From JBFXCS01 sp050181915 (GTDB taxonomy: Bacteria > Actinomycetota > Thermoleophilia > Miltoncostaeales > Miltoncostaeaceae), in the NCBI GenBank assembly GCA_050181915.1, contig JBFXCS010000002.1:434001-498000 (forward strand): a DNA stretch of 64,000 nucleotides. The letters run 5' to 3'. The notes under the pieces were generated by a model. It ran no database searches. It was given only the letters and a program-made list of their open reading frames with translations, and had not been told where the DNA came from. Positions 8,526 through 16,012 of the stretch are shown here, piece by piece. Both the position numbers and the translations under genes were made by a program. Numbering within the stretch: position 1 is the first letter of the stretch; the number at the start of each line of letters is the position of its first letter.

Positions 8526-9062
8526 TCAGCGGGCCGGCGGCCGCAGCGGCAGGGGCGGCTCGGGCCCGGCCGGGAGGAGGTCGAGCTGCCACCAGCCGAC
8601 GTCGTGCCAGGCGCCGGCCTTCCAGCCGATCGCCCGGTAGACGCCGATCGGCCGGAAGCCCATCGCCTCGTGCAGGGCGACGCTGCCGGCGTTCGGCAGC
8701 GTGATGCCGCCGAAGGCGGCGCGGAACCCCTGCGCCCGAAGACGCTCCAAGAGCTCGGCGTAGAGCGCCCGCCCCACCCCCTGCCGGTGGTGGTCCCGAT
8801 GGATGTAGATCGCCACCTCCGCCGACCACCGGTAGGCCGCGCGGGCGCGGTGCTCCGACGCATAGGCGTATCCGACGACCACGCCGCCGCGCTCGCAGAC
8901 CAGCCACGGATGGGTCTCGATCACCCGCCGCATGCGCGCGGCCATCTCGTCGGCCGTCGGCGCGACCTCCTCGAACGAGATCGGGGTCTCGCGCACGTAG
9001 GGCGCGTAGATCGCGGCACACGCCCGGGCATCGCGCGCCGGCACCGCGGGCCGGATCGCCAT
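8526..9062 (-). CDS. GNAT N-acetyltransferase, PAT/MnaT-like
   Basis: 178 residues. The acetyl-CoA loop R-x-x-G-x-G/A appears as HHRQGVGRALYAELL, followed by GGITLPNAGSVALHEAMGF. The N-terminal AIYAPYVRETPISFEE and late GWKAGAWHDVGWWQ are typical of phosphinothricin/methionine-sulfone type acetyltransferases. Chromosomal members usually acetylate amino-acid analogues; a resistance role is not implied. Own transcription unit. Confidence 0.88.
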   Translation of the reverse strand: MAIRPAVPARDARACAAIYAPYVRETPISFEEVAPTADEMAARMRRVIETHPWLVCERGGVVVGYAYASEHRARAAYRWSAEVAIYIHRDHHRQGVGRALYAELLERLRAQGFRAAFGGITLPNAGSVALHEAMGFRPIGVYRAIGWKAGAWHDVGWWQLDLLPAGPEPPLPLRPPAR

Positions 9063-9101
9063 GCCTCATGGTGGACGACCCGCGCCCGCGCCGCAACGTG
9101 G

Positions 9102-9425
9102 TCACGTCATCCGGGTCGCCCTCACCGCCGTCCCGTAGGCGCAGATCTCGGTGGAGTTCGTCATGAACTCGGAGGTGTCGAAGCGCATCGCGATGATCGC
9201 GTCGGCGCCCTTCGCCTCGGCCTCCTCGACCAGGCGGGCGATGGCCTCCTCGCGGCCCTCGGCGAGCATCTTGGTCATGCCGCGCAGCTCGCCGCCCTTG
9301 ATCGACTTCAGGGCGGCGCCGACCTGGGATCCGAGATGGCGCGAGCGCACGGTGAGCCCGAAGGTCTCGCCGAGCACCTCGGTGATCTCGTGGCCCGGCA
9401 GGTCGTTCCCGGTGGTGATGAGCAT
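9102..9425 (-). CDS. YbjQ/UPF0145 family protein
   Basis: 107 residues, the standard length of the YbjQ (DUF74) family, which forms pentameric rings and has been called a heavy-metal-binding domain. N-terminal LITTGNDLPGHEITEVLG and the later EEAEAKGADAIIAMRFD match the family consensus. No cysteine-rich metal site is visible. Function in the cell is not established. Confidence 0.88.
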   Translation of the reverse strand: MLITTGNDLPGHEITEVLGETFGLTVRSRHLGSQVGAALKSIKGGELRGMTKMLAEGREEAIARLVEEAEAKGADAIIAMRFDTSEFMTNSTEICAYGTAVRATRMT

Positions 9426-9458
9426 CGCGTTCCCTTCGGTCGTGGACGGTGAGGCCGG

Positions 9459-10016
9459 TCAGGCCTCCAGCCGGTCGAGCAGCGCCCCCAGGCGCCGCGC
9501 GCGGCCGGCGGGCGTGCGGGCCCGCAGGAGCGGGAGGATCGCGGCGTAGCGGTCGGTGCGGCCGAGGGCCTCGAAGGCCCGCGCCGCGCGGGGGCGGGCG
9601 GCGAGGGCGGCCGCCAGATCGTCGGGGACGGCGGCGCTGCGCTGCGACTCGTACGCCGCCTCCCAGCGGCCGTCGGCCCTGGCCGCCTCCACCTCGGCCA
9701 GGCCCGGCGGCCGCATGCGGCCCGCGGCCATCAGCGCCTCGACCCTCCTCACGTTCACCCGCGACCACGCGCTGCGCGGCCGCCGCGGGACGTACCTCTG
9801 CAGGTAGTGGCTCTCGTCGCCCGCCCGCCGCAGGCCGCTGATCCACCCCCAGCACAGCCCCACGTCGACCGCCTCGTCGGAGGTCAGCGACCGGATGCCG
9901 GACCCCTTCCTCGCCATCCGCAGCCAGACGCCGGCGGCGTCGCCGTGGTGCGCGGCCAGCCATGCGTCGAAGGCTGCGGCGTCCGCGAAGGAGAGCGTCG
10001 GTGGGTCGTCGGCCAC
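9459..10016 (-). CDS. YdeI/OmpD-associated family protein
   Basis: 185 residues. The N-terminal SFADAAAFDAWLAAHH, the central AVDVGLCWGWISGLR and YVPRRPRSAWSRVN, and a late helical segment ending RARRLGALLDRLEA are the hallmarks of the YdeI/bacteriocin-protection family. Biochemical role unknown. It starts 220 nt from the next rightward gene across a divergent promoter gap. Confidence 0.85.
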   Translation of the reverse strand: MADDPPTLSFADAAAFDAWLAAHHGDAAGVWLRMARKGSGIRSLTSDEAVDVGLCWGWISGLRRAGDESHYLQRYVPRRPRSAWSRVNVRRVEALMAAGRMRPPGLAEVEAARADGRWEAAYESQRSAAVPDDLAAALAARPRAARAFEALGRTDRYAAILPLLRARTPAGRARRLGALLDRLEA

Positions 10017-10236
10017 GGGGCGAACCTACCGCGCGAGCCGCTCGGGCCCGGGCCGAGGGACCGAATCTGAAAATCTTCGAATGTTTGACATCTACGGCGG
10101 TGTGGGCGACGATGCGCCCGCGCGATCTCGGCGTGGGCACCGTTCGCTGGCGGAGCCGGTCGCGGATTGCACGCTCCGGGCGGGGCCGTCGCGAGATGGC
10201 CTCGCCCTCCCCTTTTCTGCGCCCGGCGGAGCTCCG
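10017..10236. promoter_or_regulatory. Divergent intergenic region, candidate promoter
   Basis: 220 nt without a gene. A consensus -35 TTGACA (10085-10090, plus strand) is followed 17 nt later by a weak GACGAT. An AT-rich patch surrounds 10068-10092. It probably drives the gene at 10237 or its leftward neighbour. Confidence 0.35.
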
Positions 10237-10650
10237 ATGCACCACCTCAGCCCCCGCGACAGCCTCCTGCTCGCCTTCGCGGACCTCGCGAGCCACGGCA
10301 TCGAGACCCGCTGTGCCGCCCGCGGATCGGTGGAGGACACGCGCGGCGAGCTTCGCGAGATGCTCGAGTGGCTCTTCCCCGACGGGGCCCGCTCCTACGC
10401 TTTCTGGACGGCCGCCGACGACAGCGCCATCGCGCACGCCGCCGCCTTCGGCGGAGAGGCCGTGGTGCGCCTGCACTGCAGCGACGAGTGGACCGCCGAG
10501 GCGGCGCGCGCCGCCATCGCCACCCAGTCGCTGACCGCCCGCCCCTCGCGCGAGCCGTCCGTGGTCGAGGTGGTCATCGGACCCGGCGACGCCGATCGCA
10601 CGACCGATGCGGCGGGATCGCCCGGCCAGGCGGGCCTCGCCGACCGCTGA
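10237..10650 (+). CDS. Hypothetical protein
   Basis: 137 residues, no membrane segment. ATG 10237 has GGAG just upstream; the longer reading from 9895 has no support. Visible pieces are LLAFADLASHGIETRCA, a middle SYAFWTAADDSAIAHA and VVRLHCSDEWTAEAARA. These faintly recall the DUF6891 family, but I would not assign it. The last ~25 residues are low complexity. Followed 35 nt later by the carbonic anhydrase gene. Confidence 0.55.
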   Translation: MHHLSPRDSLLLAFADLASHGIETRCAARGSVEDTRGELREMLEWLFPDGARSYAFWTAADDSAIAHAAAFGGEAVVRLHCSDEWTAEAARAAIATQSLTARPSREPSVVEVVIGPGDADRTTDAAGSPGQAGLADR

Positions 10651-10672
10651 CGCACCGGCGCCGCACGTCGCG

Positions 10673-10678
10673 TACGCT
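10673..10678 (+). promoter_or_regulatory. -10-like TACGCT just before the carbonic anhydrase start
   Basis: TACGCT ends 6 nt before the GTG at 10685 and no ribosome-binding site intervenes, the arrangement expected of a leaderless transcript. Confidence 0.4.
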
Positions 10679-10684
10679 GCGTGC

Positions 10685-11179
10685 GTGAGCGTGATCGAGG
10701 ATCTCCTGAGCAACAACCGGGCGTTCTCGGCCCGGGTCGACCGCCGCCATCTGCCGATCCAGCCGTCGAGGCGGCTGGCGGTCGTGGCGTGCATGGACTC
10801 CCGCCTCGACGTGTTCGCGGCCCTGGGCCTCGATCAGGGCGAGGCGCACGTGCTGCGCAACGCCGGCGGCGTCATCACGGACGACATGATCCGCTCGCTC
10901 GCCGTCTCCCAGCTCAAGCTGGGCACGCGCGAGGTGATGATCATCCACCACACCGACTGCGGCCTGCAGAAGATCACCGACAGCGGCTTCCGCGACGAGC
11001 TGATCGAGCTGAGCGGGATGGCCCCGTCCTTCGCCATCGAGGCCTTCCGCGACCCCGAGGCGAACCTGCGCCAGTCGATCCTGCGCGTGCGCAATTCGCC
11101 CTTCATCCGCCACCGCGACCACGTGCGCGGCTTCATCTACGACGTCGACTCCGGCGAGCTGAACGAGACCGTCGTCTAG
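10685..11179 (+). CDS. Beta-class carbonic anhydrase, short mycobacterial type
   Basis: 164-residue zinc enzyme interconverting CO2 and bicarbonate in the cytoplasm. Zinc ligands Cys36, His89 and Cys92 and the Asp38-Arg40 dyad (CMDSR, HHTDCG) are all present. Length and sequence resemble Mycobacterium tuberculosis Rv1284 closely from memory. GTG 10685 is the start that matches that family. The stop TAG is shared with the convergent HyfI-like gene in CTAG (11176-11179). Proximity to a formate-hydrogenlyase-like operon is suggestive, but the genes are on opposite strands. Confidence 0.93.
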   Translation: MSVIEDLLSNNRAFSARVDRRHLPIQPSRRLAVVACMDSRLDVFAALGLDQGEAHVLRNAGGVITDDMIRSLAVSQLKLGTREVMIIHHTDCGLQKITDSGFRDELIELSGMAPSFAIEAFRDPEANLRQSILRVRNSPFIRHRDHVRGFIYDVDSGELNETVV

Positions 11180-11637
11180 CGTCGCCGGTCGAGCAGCGGG
11201 ATGAGCGCCGCGGCGATCGCGTCCGGCGTCGGCGGGCAGCCGGGGATGCGCACGTCCACCGGCAGCACCTCCGCCACCGCCCCCGCGATCTCGCCGGGAT
11301 GGCAGAACGCCGCGCAGCCGCCCACGGCGCACGCGCCGAGGGCCGCGACGATGCGCGGCTCCGACATCGCCTCGTGGGCGCGCAGCAGCGGCACGCGCAT
11401 GCGCGCGGTGACCGGCCCCGTGACCAGCAGCACGTCGGCGTGCCGCGGCGACGCCGTGATGCCGATGCCGAAGCGCGCCAGGTCGTAGTGCGGCCCGGCC
11501 GCGGCCTGCAGCTCGTGCTCGCACCCGTTGCACGAGCCGGCGTCGACGTGCCGCACCTGCAGGGCGCCGCCGCGGCTCCGCCGGCCCGGCGCGACCTGCC
11601 GGCGAAGCCGGCGCAGATCCCTGAGCAGCAGCAGCAC
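11176..11637 (-). CDS. Hydrogenase/complex I small subunit (HyfI/NuoB-like)
   Basis: 153 residues. It should hold the [4Fe-4S] cluster nearest the large-subunit active site: Cys36 and Cys39 (SCNGCE), a Cys in ALGACAVGGC and one in IPGCPPTP are visible. Length matches Rv0082 (about 159). GTG 11637 lies 2 nt after the HyfG stop, so it is coupled. Last gene of the operon. No ferredoxin-like HyfH/NuoI subunit follows, so the electron partner is unknown. Family sure; complex-I versus hydrogenase role is argued from the operon. Confidence 0.85.
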   Translation of the reverse strand: MLLLLRDLRRLRRQVAPGRRSRGGALQVRHVDAGSCNGCEHELQAAAGPHYDLARFGIGITASPRHADVLLVTGPVTARMRVPLLRAHEAMSEPRIVAALGACAVGGCAAFCHPGEIAGAVAEVLPVDVRIPGCPPTPDAIAAALIPLLDRRR

Positions 11638-11639
11638 CG

Positions 11640-13025
11640 TTACCGGTCCACGCAGGCGTAGCAGAGCTCGAAGCTCTTGTTGATGAGCGGGAAGTCCGGG
11701 AGGATCGCGCCCGCCGCGGCCCGGGCGACCGCCGGCCAGTTCGCGAACGACGCGGTGCGCAGGTGCACCCGCCGCAGGCGGTCGCCGTCCAGCTCCACGG
11801 CGCAGAGCGTCTCGCCGCGGGGGCTCTCGACCCGGCCGACGCCGTGGGCGCGCGGCTCCTCGCCGGGCGCCGAGCCGCCCGGCTCGACCGGCCCGGCCAG
11901 CAGCTCGTCGAGCAGCGCGACGGCGGCGGCGATCTCGACGGCGCGCATCTCCATCCGCGCCGCCGCGTCGCCGGCCGGCTCCTCGGGCGCCGCGGCCCGG
12001 AACCCGGGGTACCACAGGCGAGGGGCGTCCTCGCGGGCGTCGCGCCGCACCCCCGACGCGCGGGCCGCCGGGCCGACGGCGCCGAGCCGCAGGGCGTCGT
12101 CGCGGCCCAGCGTGCCGGCGCCGCGCACGCGGTCGCGCAGCGAGGCGGTGAACAGGAGCTCGCGCCACCCCTCGGCGGCGGCGCGGCCGATGGCGGCGAC
12201 CTCACGGCGCGCCGCGGCGGCGACCTCGGCCGCCACCGACAGGGCGCTGCCGCCCAGGACCACCGCGCCGAACAGGAAGCGATGGCCGGCGACGGCGAGG
12301 TTCACCCGCTGGGCGCGTTCCTTGAGGGCGGCGAAGGCCATCGCGCCGGGGGCGAGGCCCACGCCGGAGCAGATGGCGCCGATGTCGTTGAGATGGTTGT
12401 AGAGGCGCTCGAGCTCGGCCAGCAGGGTGCGGGCGCGCCGGGTGCGGTCGTCCGGCCGCAGGCCGCGGGCCGCCTCGACCGCCTGCGCCGTCGCCAGCCG
12501 GTTCGCGACCGCGCAGGCGCCGCAGGCGCGCCCGATCACCGCGAGCGCCTCGTCCGCGGGGCGCCCCTCGGCGGCCCGCTCCAGGCCGCGGTGCTTGTAG
12601 AAGAGCCGCACGTCGACGTGGAGCACGCGCTCGCCGACGGCGTGGAAGCGGAAGTGGCCCGACTCGATGACGCCGGCGTGGACGGGCCCGACGGCCACCT
12701 GGTGGACGCCGTCGCCGACGACCGGCGTGATCCAGTCGTCGGCGACGCCGGGGTGGTCGACGAGCGCCCGGTGGGGCTCGTGCCCCTCGAAGACGACGCC
12801 GTGCAGGTCGCGCGCCTCCCGCTCGTCCCACTCGAGGTGGGGGGCCAGGTCGACGACCGTGGGCACGCTGCGGCCGGGAGCGGGGCAGCTGAGGATCCGC
12901 TCGCCCCCGGGGCCGGAGCAGACGTAGCGCACCTCGGCGCCGCCGCGGGCGGCGAACAGGCCGTCCACCCGGCCGCCGCCGGCCAGCACCTCGCCGACCG
13001 CCGCGCGGAGGGTGCCCGGGCTCAC
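11640..13025 (-). CDS. Hydrogenase-like large subunit (HycE/HyfG, NuoCD-like)
   Basis: 461 residues: an N-terminal NuoC-like part (to about 120, with LAPHLEWDEREARDLHG) fused to a NuoD/NiFe large subunit. Two CxxC pairs survive where NiFe enzymes bind the metal: CGAC in GRACGACAVAN and CYAC in SFELCYACVDR. Complex I NuoD lacks these. The His normally after the first pair is Asn, and the DP before the second pair is missing. The protein stops right after CYACVDR, so no cleavable C-terminal peptide exists. GTG 13025 overlaps the upstream stop (GTGA). Similar in size to Rv0087. Active NiFe hydrogenase or a related electron-transfer complex: undecided. Confidence 0.85.
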   Translation of the reverse strand: MSPGTLRAAVGEVLAGGGRVDGLFAARGGAEVRYVCSGPGGERILSCPAPGRSVPTVVDLAPHLEWDEREARDLHGVVFEGHEPHRALVDHPGVADDWITPVVGDGVHQVAVGPVHAGVIESGHFRFHAVGERVLHVDVRLFYKHRGLERAAEGRPADEALAVIGRACGACAVANRLATAQAVEAARGLRPDDRTRRARTLLAELERLYNHLNDIGAICSGVGLAPGAMAFAALKERAQRVNLAVAGHRFLFGAVVLGGSALSVAAEVAAAARREVAAIGRAAAEGWRELLFTASLRDRVRGAGTLGRDDALRLGAVGPAARASGVRRDAREDAPRLWYPGFRAAAPEEPAGDAAARMEMRAVEIAAAVALLDELLAGPVEPGGSAPGEEPRAHGVGRVESPRGETLCAVELDGDRLRRVHLRTASFANWPAVARAAAGAILPDFPLINKSFELCYACVDR

Positions 13026-14479
13026 CACGCGGCGACCGCGGCGACGAGGGCCGAGTCGGGCACCGCGAAGGCGGCGGCGGTCAGGGCGACCAGCACGACC
13101 GCGGCGGCGCCGGCCAGCACCCCGATCTGCCGGGTGCCGCGGCCCGCGGTGGGACGGCGGCCGGAGGGCGTGCCCGCGACGCCCTCCACGGCGGCGTGGG
13201 CCATGCCCAGGAAGCCGAGGGCGAGGAGCACGGCCGCGACGGCCGCCGCCCAGGTGAGCCCGGCGGCGACGGCGCCGGCGAGCACCAGCACCTCGCTGAC
13301 GAAGAGCGGCGACGGCGGCAGTCCCGAGAGGGCGGCGAGCGACACGCCCACCGCCCCCGCCAGGCGGCGGTCGAGGGAGGCGAGCCCGCGCGGCGGACGG
13401 CGGCCCGCGGCGGGCTGGTAGCGCAGCAGCGGCACCGCGGCGCAGAAGCCGAGCGCCTTGGCCACCCCGTGGCCGGCCACGTGCACCAGCGCGCCGGCCA
13501 CCGCCAGCGGGTGCTGGATGCCGATCGCGAGCGCGATCACGCCCATGTGCTCCAGGCTGGAGTAGGCGAGCAGGCGCTTCCACGGCATCGGGCGCCACAG
13601 GAAGGGCACCGCCACCGCGAGCGACGCCAGGCCGAAGCCGATGAACACGGCGCGGACGGCGCCCGAGCCGACGGCCGGCTCGAGGGCCGACGACAGCCGC
13701 CAGGCCACCAGCGCGACGGCCGGCAGCAGCGCCGCCGACAGCAGGGCGCTGACCGGCGGCGGGGCCTCGCTGTGCGCGTCCGGCAGCCAGTTGTGCACCG
13801 GCGCCCAGCCGGCCTTGGAGGCCAGGCCGGCGACGATGAGCACGAAGGCGGCGAGCGGGGCGTCGCCGCCCAGGTCGGGCGCGCGCCGCGCGAGCGCGTC
13901 GAGATCGAGCGAGCCGGCGCGCGCCGACAGCATCACGATGCCGACCAGCGCCACCGCGAGGCCCAGCGAGGTGAGAACGAGGTACTTCCAGCCGGCCTCG
14001 ATCGCGCGGCGGGTGCCCGAGAAGGCGACCAGCAGGGCCGAGGCCGCGGTGGTCGCCTCCAGCAGGATCCAGGTCAGGCCCAGGTTGCGCGCCAGCGGCA
14101 CCGCGATGAGCGCCGCCCAGAAGGCGCCGAGCGCCGCCCAGTAGAGCCGCCGGGCGCCCAGCGCTCCCGCGCGGGAGCTGGGCGCGCCGCGCAGGTAGGC
14201 CGGCGACGCCACCGCGGCGGCCGCGCCGACGACCGCGATCGTCGCGACGAACACGCCGCCGGGCGCGTCGACGCGCCACCAGGCGCCCCGCAGGGGCGGG
14301 TCGCCCGCCCGCGCCACGGCCAGGACGGCGAGCGCCAGGGCGGGCAGCGCGGCGGCCGCGAAGCCCCGGCGCCCGGCCCGGTCGATGGCCGCCGCCGAGC
14401 GGCCGGCCAGCGCCGGCGGCAGGGCGGCGAGGGGCGCGAGCGGGGCGGCCAGCGCCAGGACGGCCACGATGTCAGTCAC
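13022..14479 (-). CDS. HyfF-like membrane subunit (antiporter/NuoN type)
   Basis: 485 residues, almost entirely hydrophobic, about 14 membrane segments. The antiporter-like core is seen as SKAGWAPVHNWLPDAHSEAP followed by PVSALLSAALLP and later KRLLAYSSLEHMG, typical of NuoL/M/N and HyfF proteins that move protons or Na+. Overlaps HyfE by 8 nt upstream and HyfG by 4 nt downstream. Size matches Rv0086 (HycQ). Membrane arm of the hydrogenase-like complex. Confidence 0.88.
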   Translation of the reverse strand: MTDIVAVLALAAPLAPLAALPPALAGRSAAAIDRAGRRGFAAAALPALALAVLAVARAGDPPLRGAWWRVDAPGGVFVATIAVVGAAAAVASPAYLRGAPSSRAGALGARRLYWAALGAFWAALIAVPLARNLGLTWILLEATTAASALLVAFSGTRRAIEAGWKYLVLTSLGLAVALVGIVMLSARAGSLDLDALARRAPDLGGDAPLAAFVLIVAGLASKAGWAPVHNWLPDAHSEAPPPVSALLSAALLPAVALVAWRLSSALEPAVGSGAVRAVFIGFGLASLAVAVPFLWRPMPWKRLLAYSSLEHMGVIALAIGIQHPLAVAGALVHVAGHGVAKALGFCAAVPLLRYQPAAGRRPPRGLASLDRRLAGAVGVSLAALSGLPPSPLFVSEVLVLAGAVAAGLTWAAAVAAVLLALGFLGMAHAAVEGVAGTPSGRRPTAGRGTRQIGVLAGAAAVVLVALTAAAFAVPDSALVAAVAAW

Positions 14480-15089
14480 GGATGCTCCGCAGCGCCGAGG
14501 CGTCGGTGGTGCCGAAGGCGTCGAGGATGCGCCGCTGCAGCACCGCGGCCACCGCCACCAGCACCACCAGGTCGAAGGCGATGCCGGCCTCGACCACCAG
14601 CGGCAGGCCGTCGTGGGTGGAGACCGCGGCGACGCCCACCCCGTTCTCGGCGACCAGCAGCGCGAGCGGCGCGAAGACCGCCGCCCGGCGCATCAGGACG
14701 AGGGCCAGGGCGATCGCCAGCAGGGCCACCGTGGCCATCTCGGCGCCGCGGCCGTCGAGCCCGAAGCGGGGCACCAGCGCCACCAGGGCCGCCATCAGCG
14801 CCGCGGCGACGCCCAGGCGCGCGAGCGGGCCGGCGCCCTCGTCGTGGGGGCGCCGCTCGCGCAGCCGCACGGCGGCGACGCTCAGCAGCACCGACACCGC
14901 CACCCCCTTCGCCAGCAGCAGCACGGCGGCGACGCGGAGGTCGCCCGGCCCGCCGGCGGCCGCGATCAGCGCGCCGACGCCCACCAGCAGGGTCTGGGCG
15001 CACACCAGGGCGGCCGCCGGTCCGGTGCGCCGCGCGGCGACCGCGCCGAGCCCCAGGGCGACCAGCGCGCCCAGCAGGCCCGCGTTCAC
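14472..15089 (-). CDS. HyfE-like membrane subunit (NuoK-like)
   Basis: 205 residues with about six membrane helices, the length of HyfE/HycP (Rv0085 is about 220). The segment VFAPLALLVAENGVGVAAVSTHDGLPLVVEAGIAFDL (positions about 136-172; given here only to locate it) carries the buried Glu residues expected of NuoK-like subunits. GTG 15089 overlaps the HyfC stop. Confidence 0.82.
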   Translation of the reverse strand: MNAGLLGALVALGLGAVAARRTGPAAALVCAQTLLVGVGALIAAAGGPGDLRVAAVLLLAKGVAVSVLLSVAAVRLRERRPHDEGAGPLARLGVAAALMAALVALVPRFGLDGRGAEMATVALLAIALALVLMRRAAVFAPLALLVAENGVGVAAVSTHDGLPLVVEAGIAFDLVVLVAVAAVLQRRILDAFGTTDASALRSIRD

Positions 15090-16012
15090 GAGCCCACCCC
15101 GGCCGCGCCCGCCAGCACCCCGAGCAGCACCACCACGCAGCCGGCGCCGAGCGCGTGCGGGATGCGCAGCAGGCGCATCTTGGCCTGCCAGGTCTCCGCC
15201 ACGGCCAGCGCCACCACCAGCGCGGCGAGCCCGGCGGCGAGGCTCGCGAGACCCGCGGCGACGCCGCCGGGATGCGGGAGGAAGAGCCCGGCCGCCAGCA
15301 CCAGCACCACCCAGTGGCGGGCGGCGGCCGCCCACTGCAGCAGCGCCAGGTCGCGGCCCGCGTACTCGATCAGCGGCCCCTCGTGGATCATCGTCAGCTC
15401 GAGGTGCGTGTCGGGGTTGTCGAAGGGCTGGCGGCCGGTCTCGAGCAGCACCGCGAGCCCCATCGCGAGGGCTCCGCACCAGTGGGCGGGCTCGCCCCAG
15501 GGCGCGCCGCCCGCCGCCGCGCCCCACATGTGGCGCAGATCGGTGTCGCCGGCGGGGAGCGCCGCCGTCAGCACGATCAGCAGGAGCAGCGCCTCGCCGA
15601 ACACGGCCACGGCGAGGTCGCGGGCGGCGCCCATGAGGCCGAACCCGGCGCCGGCGTCCCAGGCCGACAGCGCCGCCGACAGGCGCGCCAGGGCGAGCAG
15701 GCCCACGACGAGCAGGGCGTCGTGGCCGGCCGGCCATCCCGTGCCGGCCGCCGACACCGGCACGACCAGCAGGCACAGGGCCAGGCAGGCGGCCACGACC
15801 ACCGGCGCCGCCCGGTGGACCGGGCCGCTCCCCTCCGGGACGACCGAGCCGCGCCCCCACAGGCGCCGCAGCTCTCGGTAGGGCTGCAGCATCCCGGGGC
15901 CGCGCCGGCCCTGCAGGCGCGCCTTGACCGCCTGCACCGCGCCCGGCAGGAGCGGCGCCGCGGCGAGCCCGGCCACCTGCACCGCCATCGCGGCGGCGTC
16001 GCCCCCGCTCAC
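15086..16012 (-). CDS. HyfC/HycD-like membrane subunit (NuoH-like)
   Basis: 308 residues, about eight membrane helices. QPFDNPDTHLELTMIHEGP followed by LIEYAGRDLAL is the diagnostic NuoH/HycD loop that contacts the peripheral arm, with its conserved acids and the EYAGRD variant of EYSG. Length matches Rv0084. GTG 16012 overlaps the HyfB stop (GTGA). Confidence 0.9.
   Translation of the reverse strand: MSGGDAAAMAVQVAGLAAAPLLPGAVQAVKARLQGRRGPGMLQPYRELRRLWGRGSVVPEGSGPVHRAAPVVVAACLALCLLVVPVSAAGTGWPAGHDALLVVGLLALARLSAALSAWDAGAGFGLMGAARDLAVAVFGEALLLLIVLTAALPAGDTDLRHMWGAAAGGAPWGEPAHWCGALAMGLAVLLETGRQPFDNPDTHLELTMIHEGPLIEYAGRDLALLQWAAAARHWVVLVLAAGLFLPHPGGVAAGLASLAAGLAALVVALAVAETWQAKMRLLRIPHALGAGCVVVLLGVLAGAAGVGS

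Noticed and set aside
7981..10794. Upstream extension of the methyltransferase frame to 1206 codons
   Set aside because: Arg/Gly/Ala-rich and overlaps PRTase, GNAT, YbjQ and YdeI genes in other frames; the real start is the coupled ATG 7980.
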